Source: Citrus sinensis (taxonomy: Eukaryota > Streptophyta > Magnoliopsida > Sapindales > Rutaceae). From it: a DNA stretch of 64,000 nucleotides. Under the pieces are notes generated by a model, which was given only the letters and a program-made list of their open reading frames with translations, did not search any database and was not told the DNA's origin. Location: positions 29,799,501-29,863,500 of the forward strand of contig NC_068557.1 in the NCBI RefSeq assembly GCF_022201045.2, in the 5' to 3' direction. Made by a program: the position numbers and the translations under genes. Shown piece after piece: positions 33,759-44,998 of this stretch. Within the stretch, counting starts at the first letter, position 1, and the number at the start of each line of letters is the position of its first letter.

Positions 33759-35473
33759 CATCTCAAGATTGAAAATTTCCGGCTCTGACTCATGTACATA
33801 GACAATCATTTATCACAACAAGTGTTTAAATAATATTTCATTGTTTCCATATAACTCTGTTCATATGGTACTACTATAAAATTGTCAAGATTTTTCTTCA
33901 TTTTCATTTATTTATTTTATTTCAAGACAAAAAAAATCACAAAAAAAAATTACTTCACTACGAGGTAAAAATAAAATTTATTTTTTGTGTTTACATACTA
34001 TTTCTATGCAAATATTATACAATAATTTTCTAATAAAAATCATTGCCACTTACTGTGAATTTCTCACTGTGTATCTAGTTTGGATGTGAAGATATAATAT
34101 CGAAGTTAGTTTGACCAAATTAACCTTTCTTTTTTCTTTTTAAATTATATGCGTGAAAAAAAAAGCTTTATGAGATATAATATAACAATAAAAAGTATTA
34201 AATCCATATTCATATCATACATAAGTCTCATAAATACATGATGAAGATTTATGATGTAAGAACTAAACCTTACAACAGAATTGTTACATTTCATTATTCC
34301 AAATAAACATCATGTTCACATCCCTTATTTTATTTTATTTTAGTTTTGCAATTAAAAAATAAGTCCCAATTTATAAATACATAACTGAATGAGCAGACCA
34401 TCCATCCTCCCCTTAGGCCATGTAGGCCGATGTCGAGGCTTGGTTTGACGCCTTGTAACAAGTTAAGGGCGGCAATATGGGCATGCGCAGGACACACGCT
34501 AAAGCAAGGCAAGTTGGCGTGAGAGTTATGGCAGCGAGTAAGCTCAAGGCAACAAGCATTGCAAATTTGGGGTGCCGCAACAGCAACTAGTGCACACTGA
34601 TGGGCAACACCCGAGGGCACATAAGGCAGTGAGCGCCAAGGCATGTATGGGCAGTGTGTTTGCTAGTGAGTAGCGAGCGTAAGAGTGTGGAATATGTATT
34701 TTGTAGGTTTCATAAAATTTATCAATCATGAACTGATTGGAATTGTTATCAAAATTTAGGACATATTATTATATAATATAACTAATCATGTATTCAACCA
34801 TTAACATATAACTTTATATATATATATATATTTAAAAAAAAATCGGTAACATACAATTGAGTTGTTATCATGTAAATTACATACCATGACATCGTATGTT
34901 ATACCGATGAATATACAACTCATGAATTTACTTGAAAATTTGTTTTAGTTTAAAAACATCTCAATTTTACAAGGGTAAAAAAAATATGAAAAATTCACAG
35001 GAATAACATAAACTTATAATTAATTTATAGAAGTAATCCACTTAAATTTTTTTTTTTTTTTACTTTAGTAGATAAAAATGACATCTCTAAAATTAATTTT
35101 CAAAAGGGTAAATAATATATTGTGCTAGGATAACAACAATTCATATATCAATCGCCCGATCTTGTAAATTAGACATAATTTTATGCTATTTTCATAAATT
35201 TGTTAACCAAGAAAAGAAAAAAAAATCAAAGAAGGGCAATATTGAAAATAATTGAAAGATTGGAGGTTAAAAACAGAGAGAAAAAATATGGAACGATCAA
35301 AATTGCGTGGAACAAAAGCTACCGAAAGTAAAGGTAAAAGGTGGGGGACAAAAACGACAATAAATAGGCGGAGTGGATAAGGTTGTTGTCACGCACACTC
35401 GCATTCGTGTTATAATCTATTAATTATTTAATTAATTCATTAATTGAGACACTACAGAACAACTTACTTTGTC
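33759..35473. other. AT-rich spacer with a GC-rich island
   Basis: Mostly AT-rich. An island at about 34400-34690 is much more GC-rich than its surroundings and holds open frames on the minus strand rich in Cys and Ala, without recognisable domains. It may be a fossil of an inserted element. The remainder is simple sequence and the AIRP2 promoter. Confidence 0.35.
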
Positions 35474-35481
35474 CACGTGTC
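35474..35481 (+). promoter_or_regulatory. ABRE/G-box-like element CACGTGTC upstream of AIRP2
   Basis: CACGTGTC, a strong match to the abscisic-acid response element recognised by ABF/AREB bZIP factors, lies 270 bases upstream of the AIRP2 start codon and just before a CT-rich leader. Arabidopsis AIRP2 is induced by abscisic acid, so the site is biologically sensible. Activity here is inference. Confidence 0.55.
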
Positions 35482-35743
35482 AGTGTGTGTCTCTCTCGCG
35501 TCTTCGGCTTCGCTTTCAAGAACCGAATAGAAGCTCCACCAACACCCACCCCATTACATACATTTACACACAATACCCAAACAAACGCCATTAAAAACCC
35601 TCAAACGACCTTACCTCACTTCTCTATGACTCTTTTCTAAAGAGATTCTAAAGTTTAGGTTTTCGGTTTCCTTTTTTTTTTAATTTCATTTTTTATTTAA
35701 TTTTTTGGGGCTTTCTTCCACTTTTCCATTTTTTAAATTGGAG

Positions 35744-38700
35744 ATGTACGTGGGTTCCATGCGAAAATCGTTTAAGGACTCTTTGAAAGTTCTTGAAGCC
35801 GATATTCAGCATGCCAACACTCTGTAAGTGTGTATTTTTCTTTTTCTTTTTTTCTTTTAAATTTGGTGCTTTGCTATGAAATTTTGTTTTCTTAGATTAC
35901 GATTTTTTTGGTGAAAAAAAAAGATTATGATTTTGGTTTCAATTTTGAATTTTATTGTGAAATTCAGCTTCGTTTCTTCATGAGCTGCTCTCAGTCGTTT
36001 GCATTTGATTGTTATTCCTGCAAGTTTGAAATTTTGTCTTGAAATAATTTGTTTTTAGTGAAAAGTTGCTGTTTTTGTGTGTTTGTCTTAGCATTTACTC
36101 ATTGTTTCCTCGATTGGTATATGATTTTTTTTTTCTTTAGTAATCGAGATACACACATGTATATGTTTTCCATAGGGGATAAGGTAGGGAGTTGTTTGTA
36201 ATTTTGCGGGTGGATTTCTGGGTGTGACCGCTCTGGGTCTTCACAGTTATCTTTACTTGAAGTGATGTGCGTGTGTGTATCTAAATATAAAACTCAAATG
36301 TGAAAGGGGTTGTTCTACTGCACAGCTTCACTTTTGCTGTAGCTTTGTCTGAGTGTGTAGGGTGGTGGGGAATCTTTTTTGATATCTTGATAAATTGTGT
36401 TCACCATTGTTCACATGGCCAAATGGGTTCCACTTGATTATGGCGCTGCTGTCACATTGTATTCGTATTTATATTGTGATAAGGGCATAGTGAGGGTCAG
36501 ATGATTATGCTTTTCTGGTCCCAGCTCCTAAAATATCCAATTCATAGTATTTTTTTAGTACTATTTACTTTGTTTTTGGAAGTTAAATTTTAGCTGTAAG
36601 TTTGGTATTTGGTTTTGGCAACTTAGAAGAGCTTATCATCCTTGAAATATTTAAAATTATTTTTTGATAGGTGGGTTTTTATCCAAAACCTGCAGTGCTG
36701 GATACTGTAATTATTCTTTGAATGTCTGAGTTGTAGCTTGTTCACTTAGTGAATTGTTTGCTATATTTGATGTGATTCTGTTTAATTTCTAACCCCACCA
36801 CTATATGGTTTTCAGGGCATCGGATTTTCCAAGGGAGTATGATGGTGCCTGCCTTCAGATGAGAATGTCATACAGTCCAGCTGCACACCTGTTCCTTTTT
36901 TTAGTACAATGGACAGACTGCCACCTTGCAGGAGCCCTTGGACTTCTGCGAATACTCATTTACAAGGTTTTTTCCTGTTTTCGTTTATGTGTGAAACCTT
37001 CTTTGTGGGATATTTTCTCAATGAAATCTGTCAGCTGACCTTAGAATTCGGTGAACGTAGAAGGGTTGAGGGATCTCTGGGTATATTAAACAAATCAGCT
37101 GACCTTAGCAACTTTGCAGGTTTATGTGGATGGTACAACCACCATGTCTACCCATGAAAGAAAAGCAAGTATTAGAGAGTTCTATGGTACATTTATGTAT
37201 CCTGGTTATTTGATGTTGTGACTAATTCAAGTAGCCTTTAGCTTCTTTGATCTTACTGAAGCAAAATTCCTAATTTTTGCCAGCGATTATTTATCCCTCT
37301 TTGTTGCAACTCCAAAGAGGTGTTACAGACACAGAAGATAAGAAGCAGAAGGCAGTATACATGGAAAGGTATCGAAGAAGAGATGATGAGGAACAAAGGC
37401 AATATACAGATGCCGATATTGAAAGAGAAGAAGAATGCGGAATATGCATGGAGACAAATAGTAAGATTGTCTTGCCAAACTGCAACCACGCCATGTGCTT
37501 GAAATGTTACCGTGAATGGTATTTCCTCTCTCCCTCCCTCCTCCTTGTCTGTGTGAGTTCCTGACAATCTGAAATTATCCTATGGCTTTTTCATGTGATT
37601 CTATGAATTACTTTACCCCGTCATTACTGACTTGGATTGCAGTTCTACAAAGCCATTTAAATTTAGGACCATTGGTGGTTGTGTGTTTGCGAGTCCATAT
37701 ATATGCACTGAAAGCATTATGACTGGTTTGTTATAACTGTTAAAACTTGTATTTAACATACTAGTTTTTTTGTTTCCTATCACCCAAAAAAAAAAAACTT
37801 CTGAGGTAGGGAACTGAAATGGTAGCATTTCATGAATTTCTGAGCTTTATATTATGCTTCCAAGTCTGTGATTTTATTGCATTGATTAGCAACTTCATAG
37901 CTGCAGATGCTATTTGTGCATCATGGAGCTTTGTTATTCTAATTTCATATTGGATGCTGGATGCATACATCTTGTCTGTGAATTGGTATTGTTGGTCTCC
38001 CTCTCTGTGCCCACCTTTCTTCTTCTTCTTTCTTTTTTCTTTTTAATACGTTTTAAATTTAACATTGGATTCACCACATGTGAACATACCAATTACCCAA
38101 TTTCTGATCCACTGTATTCACTATTCTTGGATTAATTCTATCCATATCTATCTGGTGCATTTTTGGCTCTGGTTCAAGATGGTGCTAAAAACTTGCATTT
38201 TCCAGGACGTGAAAAAGAAAATGATTGTTGTGATTTGGCCTTGTGTCGTAAAGCCAATTGCTTGGAAATTCTATAACATTATTTTTGGTTGGGTATCCAA
38301 GCTAGTCCTTGGTGATTTGATTGTGAATAATTTGTCAACAATAGTGTTAACCATTTGTAGTTGTTACAAGACCCAAGTAGTCTGATGGTATTGATGGCAA
38401 TACAGATGATACTCTCCAAATATGATGATCTTCTTTTTGTTTAAATTTTGAGGAAGTTGGACAATCTGTGGACTGACATACAATTGTTTTGGTTGTAGAG
38501 AGAATTTTTTACTATTACTTGCATCCTTTGTTTTTCAAATGCCTCCTGTGTTCTCTCCTTTTTTCTCCCTTGGTCTTTAATCAGGCAATTATTATAGCTT
38601 TTGTCTCATGATTTGCTATGTTTTTCAGTTCCTGTAAATGGTAATAATGACCTTTTGCAACTAATTGCAGGCGAATAAGATCTCAGTCATGCCCCTTTTG

Positions 38701-38881
38701 CCGCGACAGTCTAAAGAGAGTGAACTCAGGTGATCTCTGGGTATATATGGACAGCAGAGACATAATCGACTCAGCAACAGTGACAAGGGAGAATCTAAGA
38801 CGGCTCTTCCTGTATATAGACAAGTTGCCGCTGATCATTCCTGATAACCTTTTTGACCCTTATGATTCCCACCTAAGATAG
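35744..38881 (+). CDS. AIRP2: RING-type E3 ubiquitin ligase AIRP2-like
   Basis: Five exons, 35744-35823, 36816-36966, 37120-37186, 37284-37518 and 38671-38881, give 247 residues (Arabidopsis AIRP2 is about 242). The RING-HC (C3HC4) finger is at about residues 150-190: CGICME, then LPNCNHAMCLKCYREW, completed by SCPFCRDSL after the last intron. The N-terminal half (FPREYDGACLQMRMSYSPAA; LIYKVYVDGTTTMSTHERKA) and the C-terminus (LFLYIDKLPLIIPDNLF) are typical of the AIRP2 family. These are cytosolic E3 ligases that act as positive regulators of abscisic acid and drought signalling. Introns are long (992 and 1,152 bases for the first and last). An ABRE lies upstream. Confidence 0.95.
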
Positions 38882-40299
38882 GCTTGAGATGGAAGTACAT
38901 TCTAAAGTCGATATATTTCTATGGTCCCTGAATGAATGATTCCCTCTGATTTTCTTTTCCTTTTTTTTTTAAGTTACATAAAGACCGAAATTCTTTTTCG
39001 GCAAAATTAGGTAACTTGAGAACTGATCTGCAAGTGGCTTTCTTCCCGCTTCTGTTAAGAAGAATCCAGCCAGAGGTATTGTGGGCTGGTTGGTGAAGTT
39101 GAGATAGTTTTAACTAGAAGGGGCTCTTCATGAATTGTATGTAGCACATTTTGTACATGCATGTATAGCTTTCTGTTTGCTTATAAGATGCTTCCCGTTA
39201 TCTGTCAACTCCAGCTTCCTCAGTTGTTTTGTTTCATCCCAGAGCTCCAAAGTGAGTGTTTGCAGCTGCTCATAGTTTCAGTAACAAGGTAATTATAACT
39301 GTATACTGATGAAAGGAGAGGTGGAAGCTGTTGGATTTTTCAAAATGTTATGCTTATAAAATTCTTTTCTATACATCTCTAACCTCAGTAAGTTTGATTT
39401 TTCTTCTTCTTTTTGGGATAAATCTTCAATTTTTTAACTAGTCCAATAAAATACGAATATTTATTTAAATTTAGGTTTTACCTTGGCCCTAAGGACAAAC
39501 TTTTATTTATTTTTTTGGGCACTCTTTAAAAAAAAAAAGGTGTTTTACATGGTTTTTGACTGGCTTTTAACAAATTATAGTGCGGTCTCCTGTAATTCAG
39601 CTGTATACTAATTGGAGAAGTTAAAAATTCTGTCGATAAAATGTAAATAGCAAAGATGATTTTAGATAAGAGCTAAAGTCGTCGATTTGGGGATAGATCT
39701 GGATCTAGTCATCTGCCCCATCTAGGGTGGTAGCATTTTAGAAATTGCAACTCTTACTTTTGTTTGCAACTCTTACTTTAGAAATTTACCCTCATCTGTA
39801 AATTGCAACTCTTACTTTTGTTTGGTACTATTTTCCTTTTGAAAAAAAAGGAAAGAGAAAAAAAAAAAAGGAAAGAAAGAAGAAGAAAAAAAGTGCCGCA
39901 TGCACATGCATCATGAACAAATCACATTAGTCCAAAACTAGCCATGTGAAATAGAGCAGAAATTGTGGGGTAACGTACGGCCTCATGATAGTGTTATTGA
40001 TGCTACTACTCAGATTATGCAGTATATTATTATAAAACCGAAAAGGAAAAAAAAAAAGAGAGGCATAAAAAAAGAACTGCAGAGTTGGCAACAGTTCAAA
40101 CTCAGCTGTAATTGTAACGTAAACTTGGGCACGCCACGACACGAGGGAGCACGAACGCGGTCCATTCACGAACAAAACAATCAGCAGTATTTACTCACTA
40201 ATGCCGAAATTACTAATTTTAGTTATTTTTAGTTTTTAATCTATCTACCTATCTCAGCCTGGTAGCCATTTATTAACTGAAGTTGTTATTTTTCCTTCT
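38882..40299. other. AIRP2 3' UTR and spacer to the desaturase
   Basis: Contains a purine-rich tract at about 39840-39893 (GAAA/AAAG runs) and a small direct repeat TTGCAACTCTTACTTT at about 39747, 39763 and 39800. No gene is supported. The short plus-strand ORF at 39963-40232 has no coding character. Confidence 0.45.
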
Positions 40300-40306
40300 T
40301 ATAAAC
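40300..40306 (+). promoter_or_regulatory. Candidate TATA box of the sphingolipid desaturase
   Basis: TATAAAC lies 65 bases before the start codon. It is followed by a GGGGAGG-rich leader, which would make the 5' UTR only about 30-40 bases. Confidence 0.4.
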
Positions 40307-40364
40307 CAAGAGGGGAGGGGAGGGGAGGAATCCGAGGCAGAGGCAGAGGCAAAGAAAAATAGAG

Positions 40365-42008
40365 ATGGGGTGGAGGAGAGGGGAAGAGAGAGAGGAAGGA
40401 GTAATGGCTGCAGATTTCTTCTGGTCATACACGGATGAGCCTCACGCTAGCAGGAGGCGGCAAATCCTCTCTCAGTACCCTCAAATTAAAGAGCTTTTTG
40501 GTCCTGACCCTTGGGCTTTTCCTAAGGTGATTTGATTTTGCATCTCCTACCCAATGCCGCTGTATTACTTGCTTCTCGGTTCTCCTTTTTCCACCCATCT
40601 GGGATGATTATATGACTGGATTGATGTTTACTTATTTCTTCTTGTGGTGTTGTTTTCTAATTGTTGCATTATTGCCTTTTCGGTTAATGTGTCTCTGGGT
40701 AACCTTTTTTGGGTCGTTGTATGCATCACATTGATCATAATTTGGCTTTCTAATATGAATTCTCTAAAGGCAGCTAGCTTCCTTCAGACATTTTCAGTTT
40801 TGCTGCATTTTGAAATTAAGAATTGGGGTTGAACCATAAGTATTCTGATTTATTCATGTTTGTCTTTAAACGAAGACTCTTGTGATTGGTTAAACAGAAT
40901 TGGTGTATTAAGTAATTCTTTGTCACTTTTATGCAAGTTTGCGTATTGGTGTCAACCTGGTGTTGTTTTGACCTTGTATTTTGGTTGTTCCTGAACGTTG
41001 ATTTTTTTGGCTCCACTTTCATATCCTGAGCATTGAATATGTAGGCATGCACAAATATTTTGCCGCTATATGGTTTGCTGGTGATCTTTCTGCCGTAGAA
41101 TTGTTGGGAAATTTAAACAATATTACCAGATGTAGTTGGTTTAGATTTATATTCACGTCCTCAGTATTGTGGATCTGCAGGTTACTGTGGTTGTTCTTCT
41201 TCAGCTTTACACTGCTACTTTACTTCACGATGCAGGCTGGCTGAAGATACTGGCAACAGCCTACTTCTTTGGCTCTTTTCTCAACCACAATCTCTTCTTG
41301 GCCATTCATGAGCTCAGCCACAATCTCGCCTTCTCCACTCCAGCCTACAACCGTTGGCTTGGTATTCTTGCTAACCTTCCTGTTGGTGTGCCCATGTCTG
41401 TCACTTTCCAGAAGTATCACCTTGAGCACCATCGCTTTCAAGGAGTAGATGGTATTGACATGGACATACCAAGCCTAACTGAAACCCGAATGGTCACAAA
41501 TGTTGTTGCAAAATCCATATGGGTCATCTTCCAACTCCTCTTCTATGCTTTCCGACCTGTATTTCTCAAACCGAAGCCACCTGGTTATTGGGAGTTCATT
41601 AACTTCTCTATTCAGATAGCTCTTGACATAACCATTGTTTACTTTTGGGGATGGAAATCTTTTGCTTATTTGATCCTTTCCACATTTGTTGGGGGTGGGA
41701 TGCACCCCATGGCTGGTCACTTCATTTCAGAACATTATGTCTTCAACCCTGACCAGGAGACATATTCTTACTATGGCCCCCTCAATTTTCTAACGTGGCA
41801 TGTGGGATACCACAATGAGCACCATGATTTCCCAAGAATTCCTGGAAACAAGCTCCACAAGGTCAGGGAGGTTGCACCTGAGTATTATCAGGGTTTAGCA
41901 TCTTATAAATCTTGGAGCCAGGTTATATACATGTATATTATGGATAGGACAGTCGGCCCCTTTAGCCGAATGAAGAGAAAGCCTTCTGCAACAAAGAAAT
42001 CCGAATAG
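40365..42008 (+). CDS. DES1: Sphingolipid delta-4 desaturase DES1-like
   Basis: Two exons, 40365-40526 and 41181-42008, give 329 residues, near the 332 typical of the plant family. The enzyme introduces the delta-4 double bond into dihydroceramide-type long-chain bases at the endoplasmic reticulum. The N-terminus [20 protein letters not shown] is a family hallmark. Three histidine boxes that bind the di-iron centre are complete: HELSH (about 97), HLEHH (about 134) and HNEHH (about 265). Hydrophobic membrane segments lie between them (around 55-75, 160-180 and 195-225). Two in-frame ATGs are possible (40365 and 40404). The first matches the family's acidic MG...EGVMA leader. The gene converges on the tetraspanin gene. 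Confidence 0.96.
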
Positions 42009-42678
42009 GTGCTCCCATCTCTACTTTTTGGTTCAATTCCTTCTCCTCCAACCTTTAGTTCAAAATGAGTTGCCACAGTAATTATCATTTTTATTTTTTG
42101 GTTTCTATTATATGTAACATTCTTTGAGGAATTAGAAATTACGTACTCTAGTTTACTGAAGGGATGAGTCAGTTTTCATTACTTTTAAACTGTTCTTTCT
42201 ATATGTTATGTAGCAGAATTTTGGCTTCGTGTTGCCGTTTGTATCGTGAAGACGATCTTCACGATTTCTGATTCTTGAGATTTCTTAGTATTTGGCATAC
42301 AAATCATCTCTTAAAGTTAAGACTTTGTGAAGAAAATTATGTGATTTAGCCTTAGTAGTATACATTTTGAGTTTCCATGATGGCAGGCAGTGTTTATCTG
42401 CATCTTTCTTCTTTCATATCAGGGTTCCGAAAGATACTTTCGATCTTAGTCGAATAAACAATTCTTAAGAACAATCTAAACATCTCAGGCATTAAGCGTG
42501 ATTGCACAAAATCACAAAAGAAACATAAGAACGCTATGACTAATAGTTTGCTTTAGGTTTTATCCTCCCGCTGAAATCAACAACTGATTGTCAATATGTG
42601 GCTATGATGGCGTACACTCGTCTCTCGTCACTTGTTCGTCTGCAAACGTACAGAGAAGTCAAAAGCTAAGTATGAGAA
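42009..42678. other. Convergent spacer between the desaturase and tetraspanin genes
   Basis: 3' UTRs of both genes. No other feature seen. Confidence 0.5.
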
Positions 42679-43850
42679 TCAACTCAAGAAAGATGCAAGA
42701 AAAAGCTGGGAAGGGTTGAAATGGATCTTTACATTCCATGCATATGCAGTCGGTTTGACAGGGTCATATTTTGCGGCAAAGGGTGGATCTCCGATGACAT
42801 ATGCCGGTGCTTGAACTTGGTGATTTATAAGTGGAAGCCTGTCTGAAAGGAATTCACCATCATTGTCGTAGCTGTAGCCTTGGTTTGACCCAAGAGCTCT
42901 TAAAGCCATTGCCAATAAAGCAGAAGAAACCTGAAGTTGAGAAATAATCATTCCTTCTTTGTAGTGCTAGGAACTAGTACTGAGTGATATATACTTTAGT
43001 TTGTGATTAAAAATCAGTGTTATTTATTTTGTGATTACAAATCACAGTGTTAGATAATACAAATAAAATTACCTGTGCCGAGATGATCCAAATGCCTATC
43101 CATTTGAAGATATCAAAGTTCGATTTCACAAATTTCTTGAAATCATGGAACCTCCCTGTTGGGTCATCAGGTAAATCCTGATAAAGCAAATCAATGACGT
43201 GAAGCCCAATTATTATTATTATTTTCTTATTATGGTCATGGAAGAGAGAATTTGTGAAGAACAAATCGGTACCTTCTCCCATTCAGAGTTTAGCTGAATA
43301 TCGGCAGCTATTGCAGTCTCCAATAGAAGAAGCAAACAGGTAATCAGCATATACTTTGTTCATTCAAGATCAACAAATACTTGAACAGAAAACACATTAA
43401 TTATACTTGAAATGCATAATAAGTTGTGTTGAAAGAAAGATTATCCTATTCCTAAACTATAACAATAGCTCGAAGAGGAAGTGCACAATAGCTAAGGATA
43501 CGAAAGATAGGCAAAAGCCATTAGCACTAGCGGCGGCAATATGACCCAGGCATGTTATAAGACAAAAGGTCACACCAATGCCAATGAAACTGCATATAAA
43601 CCTGCAATAATAGAGTGAGTACATGATTATTGCTGATGGAAACATAGCATAAGCTAAGTGGGAAGTGAGAACTTTGAGCTTACCATGGATTTATTGAACA
43701 AAAATCATCAAATGATTGCCCTTCCATGTCTCTCTGCCAAACTCTGATCATCCAAATCCCATATAGGATCATAGATATACCAACAATTCCCATGATCAAA
43801 TTCAAAGCTTTTAGGAATGACTGCAGGCAAGTTATTGCTATTCTTTCCAT
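42679..43850 (-). CDS. TET19: Tetraspanin-19-like protein
   Basis: Five exons on the minus strand, 43850-43684, 43601-43502, 43353-43273, 43177-43073 and 42930-42679, give 234 residues. Four membrane segments are visible: ALNLIMGIVGISMILYGIWM (about 14-33), FICSFIGIGVTFCLITCLGH (about 57-76), LITCLLLLLETAIAADI (about 92-108) and IGIWIISAQVSSALLAMALR (about 143-162). Between the third and fourth lies a short loop with LPDDPTGRFHDFKKF. A cytosolic tail rich in Pro, Tyr and Asp ends in AYVIGDPP and beyond. This pattern fits Arabidopsis tetraspanin-19 and the related TOM2A group, small membrane organisers. The first exon junction completes codon Trp56, and all phases agree. The short third exon (81 nt) uses the acceptor AACAAAG. 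Confidence 0.88.
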
Positions 43851-44335
43851 TATTTACAACTTCCCTGTATCTTTAGGTGTAAGCAAAATTCGAAAACGAC
43901 CAACTTCACGTAAACATGCTTAGGATTACTATGGATACATACACAGTGTAAATGTTATTGTAAACTGAACGTAGCTGTATCAACATATGGGGTTCAGTTT
44001 TCTTACACTTTTTGAGGAACCAAAGTAACATGGAACGAAGGTACACATTTTGGTCTTGTCTCAATATCCAAAAATGTCTAGGAGCAAATTGAGATAAGTT
44101 TTTACGTTGTTTCTGAGAAATTGGAGTATTTTGGTGCTACGACAGAACAGCACGATTAGTTTTACATGTATGATAGTTAGCTTAAGAAATTTCTTGGAAA
44201 CCATGACCACCAATGTGTTTTCTCGTTTTTTGGCTCGGCACTCTTTCCGTTCTCGCAAAGCAATCAGATTGTTTCCTCTGTAGACATTTGTGACATAAAT
44301 ATTTAAATGTTATTAGTTAGCAAACCGACGTACAA

Positions 44336-44408
44336 GTTGCTGTGGTGTAGTGGTTATCACGTTAGTCTTACACACTAAAGGTCCCCAGTTCGATCCTGGG
44401 CAGCAGCA
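44336..44408 (+). tRNA. tRNA-Val (anticodon UAC)
   Basis: A 73-base cloverleaf: acceptor GTTGCTG pairs with CAGCAGC (one G-U pair), discriminator A at 44408, D-arm region GGTGTAGTGGTTATC, anticodon stem TTAGT/ACTAA around loop CTTACAC (anticodon TAC, read UAC, valine) and T-arm CCCAG-TTCGATC-CTGGG. The internal A box (TGGTGTAGTGG) and B box (AGTTCGATCC) are intact, and TTTTTA follows within three bases as an RNA polymerase III terminator. No intron. It stands alone between two protein genes and appears functional. Confidence 0.96.
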
Positions 44409-44998
44409 TTTTTAAATTCGCGATTTCTCTACTCCACATTTTCGAATGCATTTTCCAATACTAAATAGCAAATGCCCAGACTTGGATTCACTTGTCAGTT
44501 TGCTCATTAAAACTCCATAAAGCTGTCCAAGTCAGAAAAACAAAGACGGACTAACGAAAATGAATTTTAGTCAAATCGATACAAATTTTTACAGGAAACT
44601 TGCCATCAAAATTCTATGAACTTCCATCATTTACATTTTCAGTAATATTAAGTTAAATTAAAGTTAAAGATTACAGAGAAGATAACACAACACTTTCCTC
44701 TTTTCCTATTTTCTAGCGTACATCATCCCTCAATGTAGGGATTAGATGAGTTTTCCTGGACTTCAACCCCACCTCTGTTTATTTCAGGTAGAAAGAATTT
44801 TCAGTTTCTTATTTTCCCATCTGGTTTGCAATGAATCTGGAAAATGCCTCTGGTAGCTTCAATGCAGATACAAACTGGGCCACACAAAAAAAAAATTCCC
44901 AAATTATAACAATGCTATCATGCAACACTCCCAAGCAAGACATGACTTGTCATCTTTTTTGTTCAGTAAGTTCTGCATGGTCAAGAAAACATATCATT
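44409..44998. other. Spacer between the tRNA and the TFB2 3' end
   Basis: AT-rich, with the 3' UTR of TFB2 on the minus strand. Nothing else is recognised. Confidence 0.45.

Noticed and set aside
34330-34729. Cys- and Ala-rich minus-strand ORFs
   Set aside because: No domain, no splice context and no codon preference. They are explained by the base composition of the GC-rich island.
38065-38385. 106-residue plus-strand ORF in the last AIRP2 intron
   Set aside because: It is flanked by no supported gene signals and has intron composition.
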